NCBI GenBank assembly: GCA_020161795.1
Contig: JAIUOR010000001.1
Span: 43,634 to 107,633, forward strand
Reading direction: 5' to 3'
Length of the DNA stretch: 64,000 nt
Source of the DNA: Actinomycetota bacterium
GTDB lineage: Bacteria; Actinomycetota; Actinomycetes; Propionibacteriales; Propionibacteriaceae
The notes beneath the pieces are model-generated. The model saw only the letters and a list, made by a program, of their open reading frames with translations. It had not been told where the DNA came from and ran no database searches. Below, in pieces: positions 25,620 to 34,561 of this stretch (position 1 is its first letter; each line of letters opens with the position of its first letter). A program made the position numbers and the translations under genes.

Positions 25620-27833
25620 GTGACCACCCCCAATCGTCCGGACTTCACCACCTGGGTACATCGCGGAGCCGCGATGTTCAGCCTGGGCGCGCTGATCCCG
25701 GCGTGGTTCATGGCGGTGGATCTGCTGCCCCACCTGGCGACCTGGTGGCTGGTGATCTTCGGCGGCGGCATCGTCGGGGTGACCGTGGCGATGATGATCG
25801 TCTCCGTCGCCGGACGTTCGGTGGTCTGGCTGGCGCGCTGCTACGTGGTGCTGGTCGCGGTGGGGACGGCGGCCTGGCCACCGGCCTGGACCTCGCCAGA
25901 GCCCGCCTCCGGGAACCCGTGGTTGTGGATGTGCCTGGGCGTGGCGAGCGTCTGGACGGCGGTGACCACCGGCGTGAAGTGGGGCTTCGGCTACGCCGTC
26001 CTGACCAGCGCCATCTACGCCGGCGTCCGCCTCACCCCGTCGGGGCAGGGCGTGCCGCTGATGGCGGCCATGCAGGACATGCTCGTGCTGGTGATCAATC
26101 CGAGCGCGGTGATCATCGGGGTCTCGCTGCTCACCGACGCCGTGCGCCGGCTGGACGCCACCACCAGCTCCAGCCAGCAGCAGCGCGCCCGCGCGGCGCT
26201 GGAGGAGGCGCTGGTCGAGCAGCGCCGGCAGCTGGACAGCATCGTCCACGACGAGGTGATGACCACGCTGGTCAACGCCACCATGAGCCCGGCCGGCCGG
26301 CACCCGCGACTGGCCGAGCAGGCCCGCCACGCGATCGACCAACTCGATCGGGCCGGCGAGACCACCGAGGAACGGGTGCCGGTCACCGTCGAGCACCTCG
26401 GCTGGCTGGTCCGCGACCAGGTGATCTCGCTGGTGCCCGACGCGCAGGTCGCCATGACGGTCTCCGAACCCGAGCTGCCGGTTCCGGCGAAGGTGGCCAG
26501 CGCGATCGGACAGGCCTGCCGGGAAGCCGCCATGAACATCGCCCGGCACGCCGAGGCCAGCCACGTGAGCGTGCTGATCGACGACGCCCCCGGCCACGGG
26601 GTGCGGATCACCCTCACCGACGACGGCACCGGCTTCGATCCCGGAGCGGTGCCGGGCGACCGATTCGGCCTGCGGCTGTCGGTGCACGAGCGGATGGCGG
26701 GCGTGGGCGGTCAGGCCGAGGTCAGTTCCCAGCCCGGACGCGGAACCAGCGTCGAGCTGATCTGGCGGCTGCCGGACGAGACCACGCGCGCCGATCGGCG
26801 CAGCCGGGTGGATCACGACCCGCGCTATGCCGTGGTCCCGTCGATCCGGCCCGGCCTCCTGGCCGGCCTGATCGCCCTGCTGATCGGGCTGCACTTCGTA
26901 CTGGGCTGGACGACCCTGGATCAGGTCACCGGGGTCTGGCCGGTCTTCATGGCCCAACTGCTGGCGACCCTGGCGACCTGGCTGGCGCTGCGCAACCTCA
27001 ACAGGGTCGCCCTGCCCACCTGGTCGGCGGCCGGGGTGGTGGTGCTGCTCACCGGCACCACCCTGCTGGTGCAGTCGGTGCTGCCGTACGATCGCTGGCC
27101 CGGATATGCCACCTGGCACTCCGGGGTGGTGATGGTGCTCGTCATCGTGCTGCTCTTCCGTCGTCAGCGGCTGCTCGCCTGGAGCGGCCTCAGCGTGTTC
27201 GTGGCGGCCTCGCTGTGGTGGGCCCTCTCCCACGGCCTGGGGGTGGACGGCCTGATGCGGGTCAGCTTCGGCCCGGTCGCCTGGATGGTGGTGGCGCAGC
27301 TGATCAGCAGCTGGCTGATCGACATCGGCAAGCGCATGCGCGAGAGCGACCAGCATTCCGATGCCGCCAATCAGGCGATCGCGGCGAGCTATTCCAAGCT
27401 GGTGCTGCGCGACCTGTGGCTGGGCGAGCTCCGCACCCAGGTGGGGCCGCTGCTCTCCCGGCTGGCCGACCCGGAGGCCGAGTTGTCCGACGCCGAGCGG
27501 GCGGCCTGCGCGTCGCTGGAACGCCGACTGCGGGACGGGCTGCGGGCGGCCAACCTGCTGGCCGACGGCACCCAGGATCTGGTGGAGGCGGCCCGGGCCC
27601 GGGGGGTGGAGGTGCGCCTCGTCGACAGCCGCGGCTCGGCCCTGCCCGATCCGGTGCGCCGCGCGGTGAACCGCTCGCTGGCCGCCGTCCTCGCCGACCA
27701 CGAGGTCACCCGGGTGGTGGCGCGGGCGGCGCCGGAGGACTACGACGACGTGGTGACGATCCTGACGGTTCGTCGCAACGGTCGCACCGAACTGGTAGGA
27801 CTGGACAATCAAGGGAACCCAACCGCGAGATAG
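25620..27833 (+). CDS. Membrane sensor histidine kinase with duplicated architecture
   Basis: 737 aa from GTG. First half: about five hydrophobic segments (residues 15-170), a helical dimerisation region with probable phospho-acceptor H210 (SIVHDEVMTTL), then HATPase with N box EAAMNIARHAEA, G1 DDGTGFDP and G2 GRGTSVEL. Second half: another membrane block (about 410-570), a second helical region, and a terminal ATPase-like stretch in which no N, G1 or G2 box can be recognised. It looks like an internal duplication with an inactive second kinase module. The partner regulator starts 8 bp downstream. The signal is unknown. Confidence 0.8.
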   Translation: MTTPNRPDFTTWVHRGAAMFSLGALIPAWFMAVDLLPHLATWWLVIFGGGIVGVTVAMMIVSVAGRSVVWLARCYVVLVAVGTAAWPPAWTSPEPASGNPWLWMCLGVASVWTAVTTGVKWGFGYAVLTSAIYAGVRLTPSGQGVPLMAAMQDMLVLVINPSAVIIGVSLLTDAVRRLDATTSSSQQQRARAALEEALVEQRRQLDSIVHDEVMTTLVNATMSPAGRHPRLAEQARHAIDQLDRAGETTEERVPVTVEHLGWLVRDQVISLVPDAQVAMTVSEPELPVPAKVASAIGQACREAAMNIARHAEASHVSVLIDDAPGHGVRITLTDDGTGFDPGAVPGDRFGLRLSVHERMAGVGGQAEVSSQPGRGTSVELIWRLPDETTRADRRSRVDHDPRYAVVPSIRPGLLAGLIALLIGLHFVLGWTTLDQVTGVWPVFMAQLLATLATWLALRNLNRVALPTWSAAGVVVLLTGTTLLVQSVLPYDRWPGYATWHSGVVMVLVIVLLFRRQRLLAWSGLSVFVAASLWWALSHGLGVDGLMRVSFGPVAWMVVAQLISSWLIDIGKRMRESDQHSDAANQAIAASYSKLVLRDLWLGELRTQVGPLLSRLADPEAELSDAERAACASLERRLRDGLRAANLLADGTQDLVEAARARGVEVRLVDSRGSALPDPVRRAVNRSLAAVLADHEVTRVVARAAPEDYDDVVTILTVRRNGRTELVGLDNQGNPTAR

Positions 27834-27841
27834 GCACAGGC

Positions 27842-28489
27842 ATGATCGAAGTCGCAGTCATCGATGACCACGAGGCGATCCGGGTGGGAGTGGCAGCCGC
27901 CCTGGACAGTCACGGAGCCGACCGGATCACCGTGATCAGCCAGGACGCCACCGTGCCGGACTTCCTGGCGCGCGACCGCGCGGTGGATGTGGTGCTGCTG
28001 GATCTGCAGCTGTCGGACGGCACCGACCCGCTGGACAACACCGAGCAGCTGATCGCAGCCGGCCACACCGTCCTGGTCTATTCGATCGCCGACAACGTGC
28101 GACTGCTGCGCCGGGCCCTGGCCGGCGGTGCGGCGGGGGTGGCCCGCAAGGCCGATCCGCTGGAGGACACGGTGGCCTCGATCGAGGCGGTCGCGGCCGG
28201 CCAGATGGTGCTCACCCAGGAGATCCTGGGGCTGATCGAGGGCGACCGGAGCTATGTCGCGGCCAATCTCGGGCCGCGTGAGCGGGAGGTGCTGGCGCTC
28301 TACACCGGGGGTCTGGAAGTGCCCGAGGTGGCGGCCATGCTCGGTATAGCGGAGAACAGCGTCAAGGAGTACCTCAAGCGGATCCGGGTGAAGTACACCA
28401 ACGTGGATCGTCCGGCGGCCAGCAAGCTCGACCTCTTCCGCCGGGCCATCGAGGACGGGATCGTCCCCCCGGTGGAACCCAGGCTGTAG
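27842..28489 (+). CDS. NarL/LuxR-type response regulator
   Basis: 215 aa. The receiver domain has acidic residues in AVIDDHEAIRVG and phospho-acceptor D54 in VVLLDLQLSDG. The C-terminal LuxR HTH is LGPREREVLALYTGGLEVPE with an AENSVKEYLKRIRVKY recognition region. It pairs with the kinase upstream. The open frame extends far upstream into the kinase gene in another frame; ATG 27842, right after the kinase stop, is the true start by receiver alignment. Confidence 0.9.
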   Translation: MIEVAVIDDHEAIRVGVAAALDSHGADRITVISQDATVPDFLARDRAVDVVLLDLQLSDGTDPLDNTEQLIAAGHTVLVYSIADNVRLLRRALAGGAAGVARKADPLEDTVASIEAVAAGQMVLTQEILGLIEGDRSYVAANLGPREREVLALYTGGLEVPEVAAMLGIAENSVKEYLKRIRVKYTNVDRPAASKLDLFRRAIEDGIVPPVEPRL

Positions 28490-28493
28490 CCCG

Positions 28494-28742
28494 TCAGAGG
28501 TTCCGCAGGAAGTCGGGGTCGTCGTCCGGGGCGCGGGGCGGCCGGGGACGGTTACCGGGTGTCTTGGTGGGCCGGCCGACGAGCAGCCAGGCGATCGCGC
28601 CGAAGCCCGGCAGCAGGATGATCGCCACCACCCACAGCCAGCGCGGCATCAGCCGGACGCGCAACGGGTCGGCCTGCGCCACCTCGACGACGGCGTAGAT
28701 CATAAGCATCACGACGATGACTACTGGCAAGACCCGGCCCAT
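28494..28742 (-). CDS. Small PLDc_N-domain membrane protein
   Basis: 82 aa with two transmembrane helices. RLMPRWLWVVAIILLPGFGA and IAWLLVGRPTK match the N-terminal domain of cardiolipin synthases (PLDc_N), which occurs widely as a stand-alone small actinobacterial protein of unknown role. A Pro/Asp-rich tail follows. It is convergent with the response regulator, 4 bp apart. Confidence 0.75.
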   Translation of the reverse strand: MGRVLPVVIVVMLMIYAVVEVAQADPLRVRLMPRWLWVVAIILLPGFGAIAWLLVGRPTKTPGNRPRPPRAPDDDPDFLRNL

Positions 28743-28878
28743 GCCACCAATCTACCGCAGGCTCCCATACCCCGGAGCCGGGCGCGACGCCGCGGTCCGG
28801 GCGTCCGGTTTGCCGGATTCTCCGTCCGTCGGAGACATCCCTGCGCGGGATCAGGGCTGCCGGGCGGCGGGCACGCCC

Positions 28879-28884
28879 TAGGGT
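28879..28884 (+). promoter_or_regulatory. -10 box candidate giving a leaderless men mRNA
   Basis: TAGGGT is 6 nt before the menE GTG (28891), consistent with transcription starting at the GTG. A small CTCCG/CGGAG hairpin lies further upstream (about 28820-28834). Confidence 0.5.
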
Positions 28885-28890
28885 GGGAGC

Positions 28891-30000
28891 GTGCACCTGA
28901 GCTCGCCGGAGGAGTTGCCGCAGGCGCTGGCCGAGGCGCTGGCCGGACGGCTGGTGGCGGCCTCGTTGCCGCGCACCGGAGCCGAGCAGGTGGTCGCCGC
29001 CCTGCAGCCGCAGCTGCCCGTCACCGAGCTGACAGCCGGGGTGGCGGTCGCCACGTCGGGTTCGACCGGGCAGCCCAAGATCGTGATGCTCTCTGCGCAG
29101 GCCGTGCTGGCCTCGGCCTCCGCCACCCATGCCCGGCTTGGCGGCGTGGGGGATTGGGTGTGCGTGCTCCCGACCCACCACGTCGCGGGCATGATGACCG
29201 TGGCCCGGGCGGTCGCCGCCGGCCGCGGGATCCGCTTCGCCGCCCCCGACCTCACCGATCTGCCGGACGGCGGCGACCGCAGCTACCTGTCGGTGGTGGG
29301 CGCCCAGCTCTACCGCGCGGCGGCAGACCCGGAGCTCCTCGCCCGGCTGCGCGACTACGCCGCCGTCCTGGTCGGCGGATCAGCGGTCTCCGGCCAGTTG
29401 CTCGCCCAGGTGCGGGAGAGCGGCGTCCGGCTGGTCACCACCTACGGCATGGCCGAGACCTGCGGAGGCTGCGTCTACGACGGCCGCCCGCTGGACGGCG
29501 TGCGGATCGGCTTCGCCGGCGAGCGGATCACGCTGACCGGGCCCATGGCGTTCAGCGGCTACCGGCTCGATCCGGAGCTGACCGCGCAGGTGCTGGACGG
29601 CGACACCGTCCTCACCGGCGACCGCGGCCGGCTGACGGAGGGGCGGTTGCAGGTGACCGGACGGGTGGACGAGGTCGTGGTCAGCGGCGGGGTCAACGTC
29701 GACCTGGCTCAGGCGCAGCGGGTGTGCGAGCAGGTGTTCGGGCCACCGGAGGCCGGTGGCCCGGTGCTGCTGGCGATCGGCGATCCGCGGTGGGGGCAGC
29801 GGATCGTGGCCGTCACGCTCGGCGAGGCCGACCTGGAGACGCTCACCGACGGACTGCAGGACCGGCTCGGACCCGCCGCGCTGCCGCGCGAGTTGCGCCG
29901 GGTGGCAGCCTTGGCGTACACACCGACAGGCAAGATCGATCGGCGCGCCCTGCAGCGCGCCTGGCGGAAACCGGAGGTGAGCGATGGCCACGGCGGCTGA
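28891..30000 (+). CDS. menE: o-Succinylbenzoate--CoA ligase
   Basis: 369 aa, the short actinobacterial form of this adenylate-forming enzyme. It activates o-succinylbenzoate with ATP and CoA in menaquinone synthesis. The P-loop-like ATSGSTGQPK, VTTYGMAETCGG and ITLTGPMAFSGYR segments, the TGDRGR motif and the C-terminal catalytic Lys in YTPTGKIDRRAL are present. First gene of menE-A-C-D; its end overlaps menA by 17 bp. Confidence 0.9.
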   Translation: MHLSSPEELPQALAEALAGRLVAASLPRTGAEQVVAALQPQLPVTELTAGVAVATSGSTGQPKIVMLSAQAVLASASATHARLGGVGDWVCVLPTHHVAGMMTVARAVAAGRGIRFAAPDLTDLPDGGDRSYLSVVGAQLYRAAADPELLARLRDYAAVLVGGSAVSGQLLAQVRESGVRLVTTYGMAETCGGCVYDGRPLDGVRIGFAGERITLTGPMAFSGYRLDPELTAQVLDGDTVLTGDRGRLTEGRLQVTGRVDEVVVSGGVNVDLAQAQRVCEQVFGPPEAGGPVLLAIGDPRWGQRIVAVTLGEADLETLTDGLQDRLGPAALPRELRRVAALAYTPTGKIDRRALQRAWRKPEVSDGHGG

Positions 30001-30859
30001 ATGGCTGGAAGGCGCCCGGCCACGCACCCTGCCGGCCGCGGTCTCGCCGGTTCTGGCCGGCAGCGGGGTGGCGGCCTTCCACGACGGCTTCCAGTGGGGG
30101 CTGGCCCTGCTGGCCGCGGTGGTGGCGCTCGCCCTGCAGGTGGGGGTGAACTTCGCCAACGACTACTCCGACGGCATCCGGGGCACCGACGCCGCCCGGG
30201 TGGGCCCGTTGCGGCTGGTCGGCTCCGGAGCGGCGCCCGCCCGGACGGTGCGGACGGCGGCCTTCGCCAGCTTCGCCGTGGCCGGCCTGGCCGGCCTGGC
30301 GATCGTCGTGATCACCGCCGCCTGGTGGCTGCTGGCCGTCGGCGCGGCCGCGATCGCGGCCGCCTGGTTCTACACCGGGGGGCCGCGTCCCTACGGCTAC
30401 GCCGGGCTGGGCGAGGTCTTCGTCTTCGTCTTCTTCGGACTGGTGGCCGTGACGGGCACGGTCTACATCCAGCTCGGCGAAGTGCCCGCCGCCGGCTGGT
30501 GGGCGGCGATCGCCATCGGCGCGCTGGCCTGCGTCCTGCTGGTGGCCAACAACCTGCGCGACCTGGACGGTGACCTGGTCGCCGGCAAGCGGACGCTCGC
30601 CACCCGGCTGGGCGATCGCGGCACCCGCTGGTTCTTCGTGCTGCTGGTGGTGATCGCCACCTTCGCGGTCTTCGCGGTGGCGGCGACCACCACCTGGTGG
30701 GCCCTGCTCGGCCTGCTGATGCTGATGCTGGTGGGACCGGCCTGCACCCGGGTGGTCGGCGGCGCGTCCGGTCGTGACCTGATCGGCGTACTGCGCGACG
30801 CCGGGCTGGCCGAGCTGGCCTGCGCGGCCGGGTTGCTGATCGGATTGCTGATCGCATGA
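29984..30859 (+). CDS. menA: 1,4-Dihydroxy-2-naphthoate polyprenyltransferase
   Basis: 291 aa, about nine membrane helices, UbiA superfamily. It attaches the polyprenyl tail to DHNA in the membrane. The first Asp-rich motif is NFANDYSDGIRGTD and the second LRDLDGDLVAGKRTLA, both metal-diphosphate-binding. The N-terminal WLEGARPRTLPAAVSPV is characteristic of MenA. Overlaps with menE and menC show tight coupling. Confidence 0.92.
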   Translation: MATAAEWLEGARPRTLPAAVSPVLAGSGVAAFHDGFQWGLALLAAVVALALQVGVNFANDYSDGIRGTDAARVGPLRLVGSGAAPARTVRTAAFASFAVAGLAGLAIVVITAAWWLLAVGAAAIAAAWFYTGGPRPYGYAGLGEVFVFVFFGLVAVTGTVYIQLGEVPAAGWWAAIAIGALACVLLVANNLRDLDGDLVAGKRTLATRLGDRGTRWFFVLLVVIATFAVFAVAATTTWWALLGLLMLMLVGPACTRVVGGASGRDLIGVLRDAGLAELACAAGLLIGLLIA

Positions 30860-31800
30860 TCGAGATCGCCGGGGTCTACGCCCTTCCGCTCCGCACCCGC
30901 TTCCGCGGGCTGACCGTCCGCCACGGGCTGCTGCTGCGCGGCCCCGCCGGCTGGGCGGAGTGGAGCCCCTTCGCCGAGTACGTCCGCCCGGAGATCGACG
31001 CCTGGGCACAGGCCGCCCGCGAGGCGGCGCTGGAGGGCTTCCCGGCACCGGTTCGCGACCAGGTGCCGGTCAATGTCACGGTGCCGGCGACCGACCCCGA
31101 GAGCGCGCACCAGCTCGTCACCCGATCGGGCTGCGCGACCGCCAAGGTGAAGGTCGCCGAGAAGGGCCAGTACATCGCAGAGGACGTCGCCCGGGTCGAG
31201 GCGGTGCGCGATGCGCTCGGCCCCTCCGGCAGGCTGCGGATCGACGTCAACGGCGCCTGGAGCGTGCCGGACGCGCTCACCCGGCTGCAATTGTTGCGCC
31301 GGTTCGACCTGGAGTACGTCGAGCAGCCCTGCGCCAGCGTGGAGGATCTCGCCCGGCTGCGCCGGGAGCTGGCCCGGCGGGGGATCGACCTGCCGATCGC
31401 CGCCGACGAGTCGATCCGGCGCAGCGGCGATCCCGAGCGGGTGGCGGAGCTGGAGGCGGCGGACATCGCGGTGCTGAAGGTGCAGCCGCTCGGCGGCGTG
31501 CGCCGCTGCCTGGAACTGGCCGAGCGGCTCGGCCTGCCGGTGGTGGTGTCGTCGGCACTGGAGAGCTCGGTGGGGTTGCGGGCCGGCGTCGCGCTGGCCG
31601 CCTGCCTGCCCGAGCTTCCCTACGCCTGCGGGCTCAATACCTCCGCGCTGTTCACCAAGGACGTGACTGCGCAACCCCTGGTGGCGGACCGGGGCGCCAT
31701 CGCGGTACGCGACGTCGAGCTGAACGAGACCGGCTCCTGGCGAGCCGATCCCACCACCGCGGCCTGGTGGCGGGAGCGCTGGCAGGGGGTGCCGGCATGA
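30856..31800 (+). CDS. menC: o-Succinylbenzoate synthase
   Basis: 314 aa, enolase superfamily. It dehydrates SHCHC to o-succinylbenzoate. The KxK motif is TAKVKVAEK (general base), the metal ligands include RIDVNGAW, EYVEQPC and ADESIR, and the second Lys is in AVLKVQPLGG. The start overlaps the menA stop (ATGA), and the stop overlaps menD. Confidence 0.9.
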   Translation: MIEIAGVYALPLRTRFRGLTVRHGLLLRGPAGWAEWSPFAEYVRPEIDAWAQAAREAALEGFPAPVRDQVPVNVTVPATDPESAHQLVTRSGCATAKVKVAEKGQYIAEDVARVEAVRDALGPSGRLRIDVNGAWSVPDALTRLQLLRRFDLEYVEQPCASVEDLARLRRELARRGIDLPIAADESIRRSGDPERVAELEAADIAVLKVQPLGGVRRCLELAERLGLPVVVSSALESSVGLRAGVALAACLPELPYACGLNTSALFTKDVTAQPLVADRGAIAVRDVELNETGSWRADPTTAAWWRERWQGVPA

Positions 31801-33581
31801 GCCGCTCCTACGCCTGCGCGCTGGCCGTGGTGGACGCGCTGCTCGCCGCCGGCCTCACCGACCTGGTGCTGTGCCCCGGCTCCCGGTCGGCGCCGCTGGC
31901 GCTGGCCGCGCACCGGGCGGCGCTGGCCGGGCGGTTGCGGCTGCACGTCCGCATCGACGAGCGGACGGCGGGTTTCCTGGCGCTGGGCCTGGCCAAGGGC
32001 TCGGGCCGCTGCGTCCCGGTCGTGACCACCTCGGGCACTGCCGTCGGCAACCTGCTGCCCGCCGTGATGGAGGCCTCGCACGCCCGGGTGCCGCTGCTGG
32101 TGATCAGCGCCGACCGGCCGCGGGAGCTGATCGGAACCGGCGCCAACCAGACCACCTGGCAGCCGGGGATCTTCGCCGGCTTCCCGCGCGCCGAGGCCGC
32201 CATCGAGGCGGCCGGGGATCCACTGAGTTGGAGCGAGGCTCCCACCGAGCTGATCCGGGCGGCCGAGGCCGTCCTGCACGCCGGCCCGGTCCACCTCAAC
32301 ATCGCGCTTCCCGAGCCGCTGGTTCCCGCCGCGGAATCCACCGTGCCCGCGGCTGACCCTTCCGCGGGTGGTTGGGAAACAGGAACCCTCCCCGTGTCCC
32401 AGGGTGCGGAGGCGGGCAGCTCTTCGGTCGCGGGCGGGAAGTCCCCGGTCCGGGTCACCGGGGGGTTCAGCCCCTCACCGGACCGGCGGCGACGTCTCCG
32501 GTGGCCCTCAAGGCGTCGCCGCGAAGCCACCGGGGGCGCAGCGGAGGTCGTCGGCGCTGGCTGGGATCGTGAGGGGGTGCTGGCCCTCTCCGCAGGGCCA
32601 CGCACCGTCGTGGTCTGCGGCGACGCCGCGCCGGCCGAGGGAGCGGCCGCGCGCGCCTTCGCCGAGGCTGCCGGCCTGCCGCTGATCGCCGAGCCCTCCA
32701 GTGGCGCCCGCCTCGGCCCGAACGTCCTGCGCTGCGGACGCCTGCTGCTCGGCACCGGGAGGGCCGACCAGGTGGAGCGGGTGGTCATGTTCGGGCACCC
32801 CACGCTGTCGCGCCCGGTCAACCGCCTGCTGACCAGGGCCGACGTCGAGTTGATCGTGGTCGGCCGCGGGCCGCTGCCCAACCCGGCCAACCACGCCTGC
32901 GCCTTCGCCGCCACGGTCCAGCTGGAACCCGACCGCTCCGCCTGGCTGGCGGAGTGGCAGGCTGCCGACCGCGCCGCGAGCCAACGGGTGGACGCGCTGG
33001 TGTCCGGCCTTGACCACGTCAGCGGTCCCGCGGTGGCGGCCACCGTGCTGGCCGGCGGCGCCGGCGCCCTCGTGCTGGGCAACTCGATGGCCATTCGCGA
33101 CGCCGATCTCGCCCCGGTCACCGGCCGGCGGGTCCTGGCCAATCGAGGGCTCTCCGGCATCGACGGCACGGTGTCCACCGCGATCGGGATCGCCCTGGCG
33201 ACCGGCGGGCCGACGACCCTGCTCTGCGGTGACCTGTCCTTCGTCCACGACGCCAATGCCCTGGCGATCGGCCCCGGGCAGCCCCGTCCCGAGCTGCGCA
33301 TCGTGGTGGCCGACGACGCCGGCGGAGCCATCTTCGCCACGCTGGAGTACGGCCAGCAGCGGTTCTCCGACAGCTTCGAGGCCGTCTTCGCCACCCCCAG
33401 CGGGGTCGCCCCGGCAGTGCTCGCCCGCGGCTATGGGGTACCCGCCACCCGGGTGGACACCCTCGATCAGTTGGCCACCGCCCTCGAGGCCCCGATCGAC
33501 GGCCTGCAGGTGATCGTGATCGGCATCGACCGCGCCCACCGTGGCGAACTGGCGGCGGCGCTCGCCGGCTGCGCTCGCTGA
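31797..33581 (+). CDS. menD: SEPHCHC synthase MenD with an in-frame structured insertion
   Basis: 594 aa, ThDP enzyme that condenses 2-oxoglutarate with isochorismate, the first committed menaquinone step. N-terminal domain: LCPGSRSAPLALAA, cofactor Glu in VRIDERTAGFLALGLA, and TSGTAVGNLLPAV. C-terminal ThDP-binding: CGDLSFVHDANAL. The interdomain linker (about residues 180-260) is roughly 60 residues longer than expected and rich in Gly/Ser and Arg (SPDRRRRLRWPSRRRRE), and its DNA is full of inverted repeats. Flanking domains look intact, so the enzyme may still work. ATG 31797 overlaps the menC stop. Confidence 0.88.
   Translation: MSRSYACALAVVDALLAAGLTDLVLCPGSRSAPLALAAHRAALAGRLRLHVRIDERTAGFLALGLAKGSGRCVPVVTTSGTAVGNLLPAVMEASHARVPLLVISADRPRELIGTGANQTTWQPGIFAGFPRAEAAIEAAGDPLSWSEAPTELIRAAEAVLHAGPVHLNIALPEPLVPAAESTVPAADPSAGGWETGTLPVSQGAEAGSSSVAGGKSPVRVTGGFSPSPDRRRRLRWPSRRRREATGGAAEVVGAGWDREGVLALSAGPRTVVVCGDAAPAEGAAARAFAEAAGLPLIAEPSSGARLGPNVLRCGRLLLGTGRADQVERVVMFGHPTLSRPVNRLLTRADVELIVVGRGPLPNPANHACAFAATVQLEPDRSAWLAEWQAADRAASQRVDALVSGLDHVSGPAVAATVLAGGAGALVLGNSMAIRDADLAPVTGRRVLANRGLSGIDGTVSTAIGIALATGGPTTLLCGDLSFVHDANALAIGPGQPRPELRIVVADDAGGAIFATLEYGQQRFSDSFEAVFATPSGVAPAVLARGYGVPATRVDTLDQLATALEAPIDGLQVIVIGIDRAHRGELAAALAGCAR
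32360..32560 (+). repeat. Structured insertion inside menD with interleaved inverted repeats
   Basis: Perfect stems: CCGGTCCGG (32445-32453) with CCGGACCGG (32478-32486); GCGGCGACG (32486-32494) with CGTCGCCGC (32514-32522); CCGGTGGC (32498-32505) with GCCACCGG (32526-32533). The last two interleave, a pseudoknot topology. The segment encodes the surplus MenD linker. Boundaries are approximate. Confidence 0.5.
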
Positions 33582-33623
33582 CCACCTGGGCGGCCTCGGC
33601 GGCGTGACCCTCACCGGCGGCGC

Positions 33624-33629
33624 TACTCT
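33624..33629 (+). promoter_or_regulatory. -10 box candidate giving a leaderless TSUP mRNA
   Basis: TACTCT precedes the GTG at 33636 by 6 nt; there is no Shine-Dalgarno. Confidence 0.45.
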
Positions 33630-33635
33630 GCTCCG

Positions 33636-34376
33636 GTGCCCAACGCCCTTCTCGTCGAACTGAGCCCGCTGGGCTGGGCGATCGTCATCGCGGCAGCGCT
33701 GCTGATCGGATTCGCCAAGACCGCGATCGGCGGGGTGGCAATGGTGGCGGTGGCGCTGTTCGCCTTAGTGCTGCCCACCAAGGACTCCACCGGCGCGGTG
33801 CTGCTGTTGCTGCTCACCGGCGATCTGGTGGCGATCTGGGTGTATAGGCGCCACGTCGACTGGCGGTTGATCGCCCGGCTGATCCTGCCGGTGCTGATCG
33901 GGATCGGCCTCGGTGCCTGGTTCCTCTCCCAGGTCGACGACCTGGTGCTGCGGCGGACCATCGGCGGCATCCTGCTGGTGCTGCTGGTGGCCGGCTTCTG
34001 GCGCGAGAAGCTGCGTCCCCACCACCCCGCTGTGGGCGCCGGCTACGGCGGGCTGGCCGGGTTCACCACGATGGTCGCCAACGCCGGCGGCCCGCCGATG
34101 AACCTCTACCTGCTCGCCGTCGGCTACGACAAGTGGCGCTTCCTGGGCACCTCGGCCTGGTTCTTCTTCGCCGTGAACCTCACCAAGCTGCCGGTCTCGA
34201 TCGGGCTGGGGATCATCCGTCCCGAGCTGGCCGTGCTGGCCGGGGTACTGGTGCCGCTGGTGCTGCTGGGCACCTGGATCGGCCGGATCGTCATCAAGCG
34301 GATCGACCAGCAGCTGTTCGAGCGGCTGGTGACGGTCTTCGTCGCGCTGACGGCGGTCTACCTGCTGATCCGGTGA
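33636..34376 (+). CDS. TSUP (TauE/SafE) family membrane transporter
   Basis: 246 aa with seven to eight hydrophobic segments. The first helix motif GFAKTAIGGVAMVAVALFAL and the mid-protein repeat GFTTMVANAGGPPMNLYLLA are the internal TSUP duplication signatures. Members export or import sulfite, sulfoacetate and other small organosulfur or organic anions; no neighbour specifies the substrate. The GTG start is supported by the promoter position. Confidence 0.82.
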   Translation: MPNALLVELSPLGWAIVIAAALLIGFAKTAIGGVAMVAVALFALVLPTKDSTGAVLLLLLTGDLVAIWVYRRHVDWRLIARLILPVLIGIGLGAWFLSQVDDLVLRRTIGGILLVLLVAGFWREKLRPHHPAVGAGYGGLAGFTTMVANAGGPPMNLYLLAVGYDKWRFLGTSAWFFFAVNLTKLPVSIGLGIIRPELAVLAGVLVPLVLLGTWIGRIVIKRIDQQLFERLVTVFVALTAVYLLIR

Positions 34377-34561
34377 CGCCGGCCGCGGACCGGACGGCAG
34401 CGTCCTGACGTTCCACCGAAGTGCCGGCCGGAAGTCACTCAATTCTTCAGCGGGAGAACTTCGCCGGGCGTAGCCTCGAATCAGGCGTCGCGGCGCCGCA
34501 GCCTCGGTGCCTGGTCCCAATGCGGATGCGTTCGGTGAGCGCCAGCATCGAAGGAGCTGTG

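Noticed and set aside
25062..27812. A 916-codon minus-strand open frame opposite the dCMP deaminase and histidine kinase genes
   Set aside because: Low-complexity His/Gln/Arg/Gly translation, with no domain and complete overlap with two well-supported genes.
25703..28489. A 928-codon open frame that would fuse a long N-terminus to the response regulator
   Set aside because: The first 713 codons are out of frame with the kinase and translate to Arg/Gly-rich nonsense; the receiver begins at ATG 27842.
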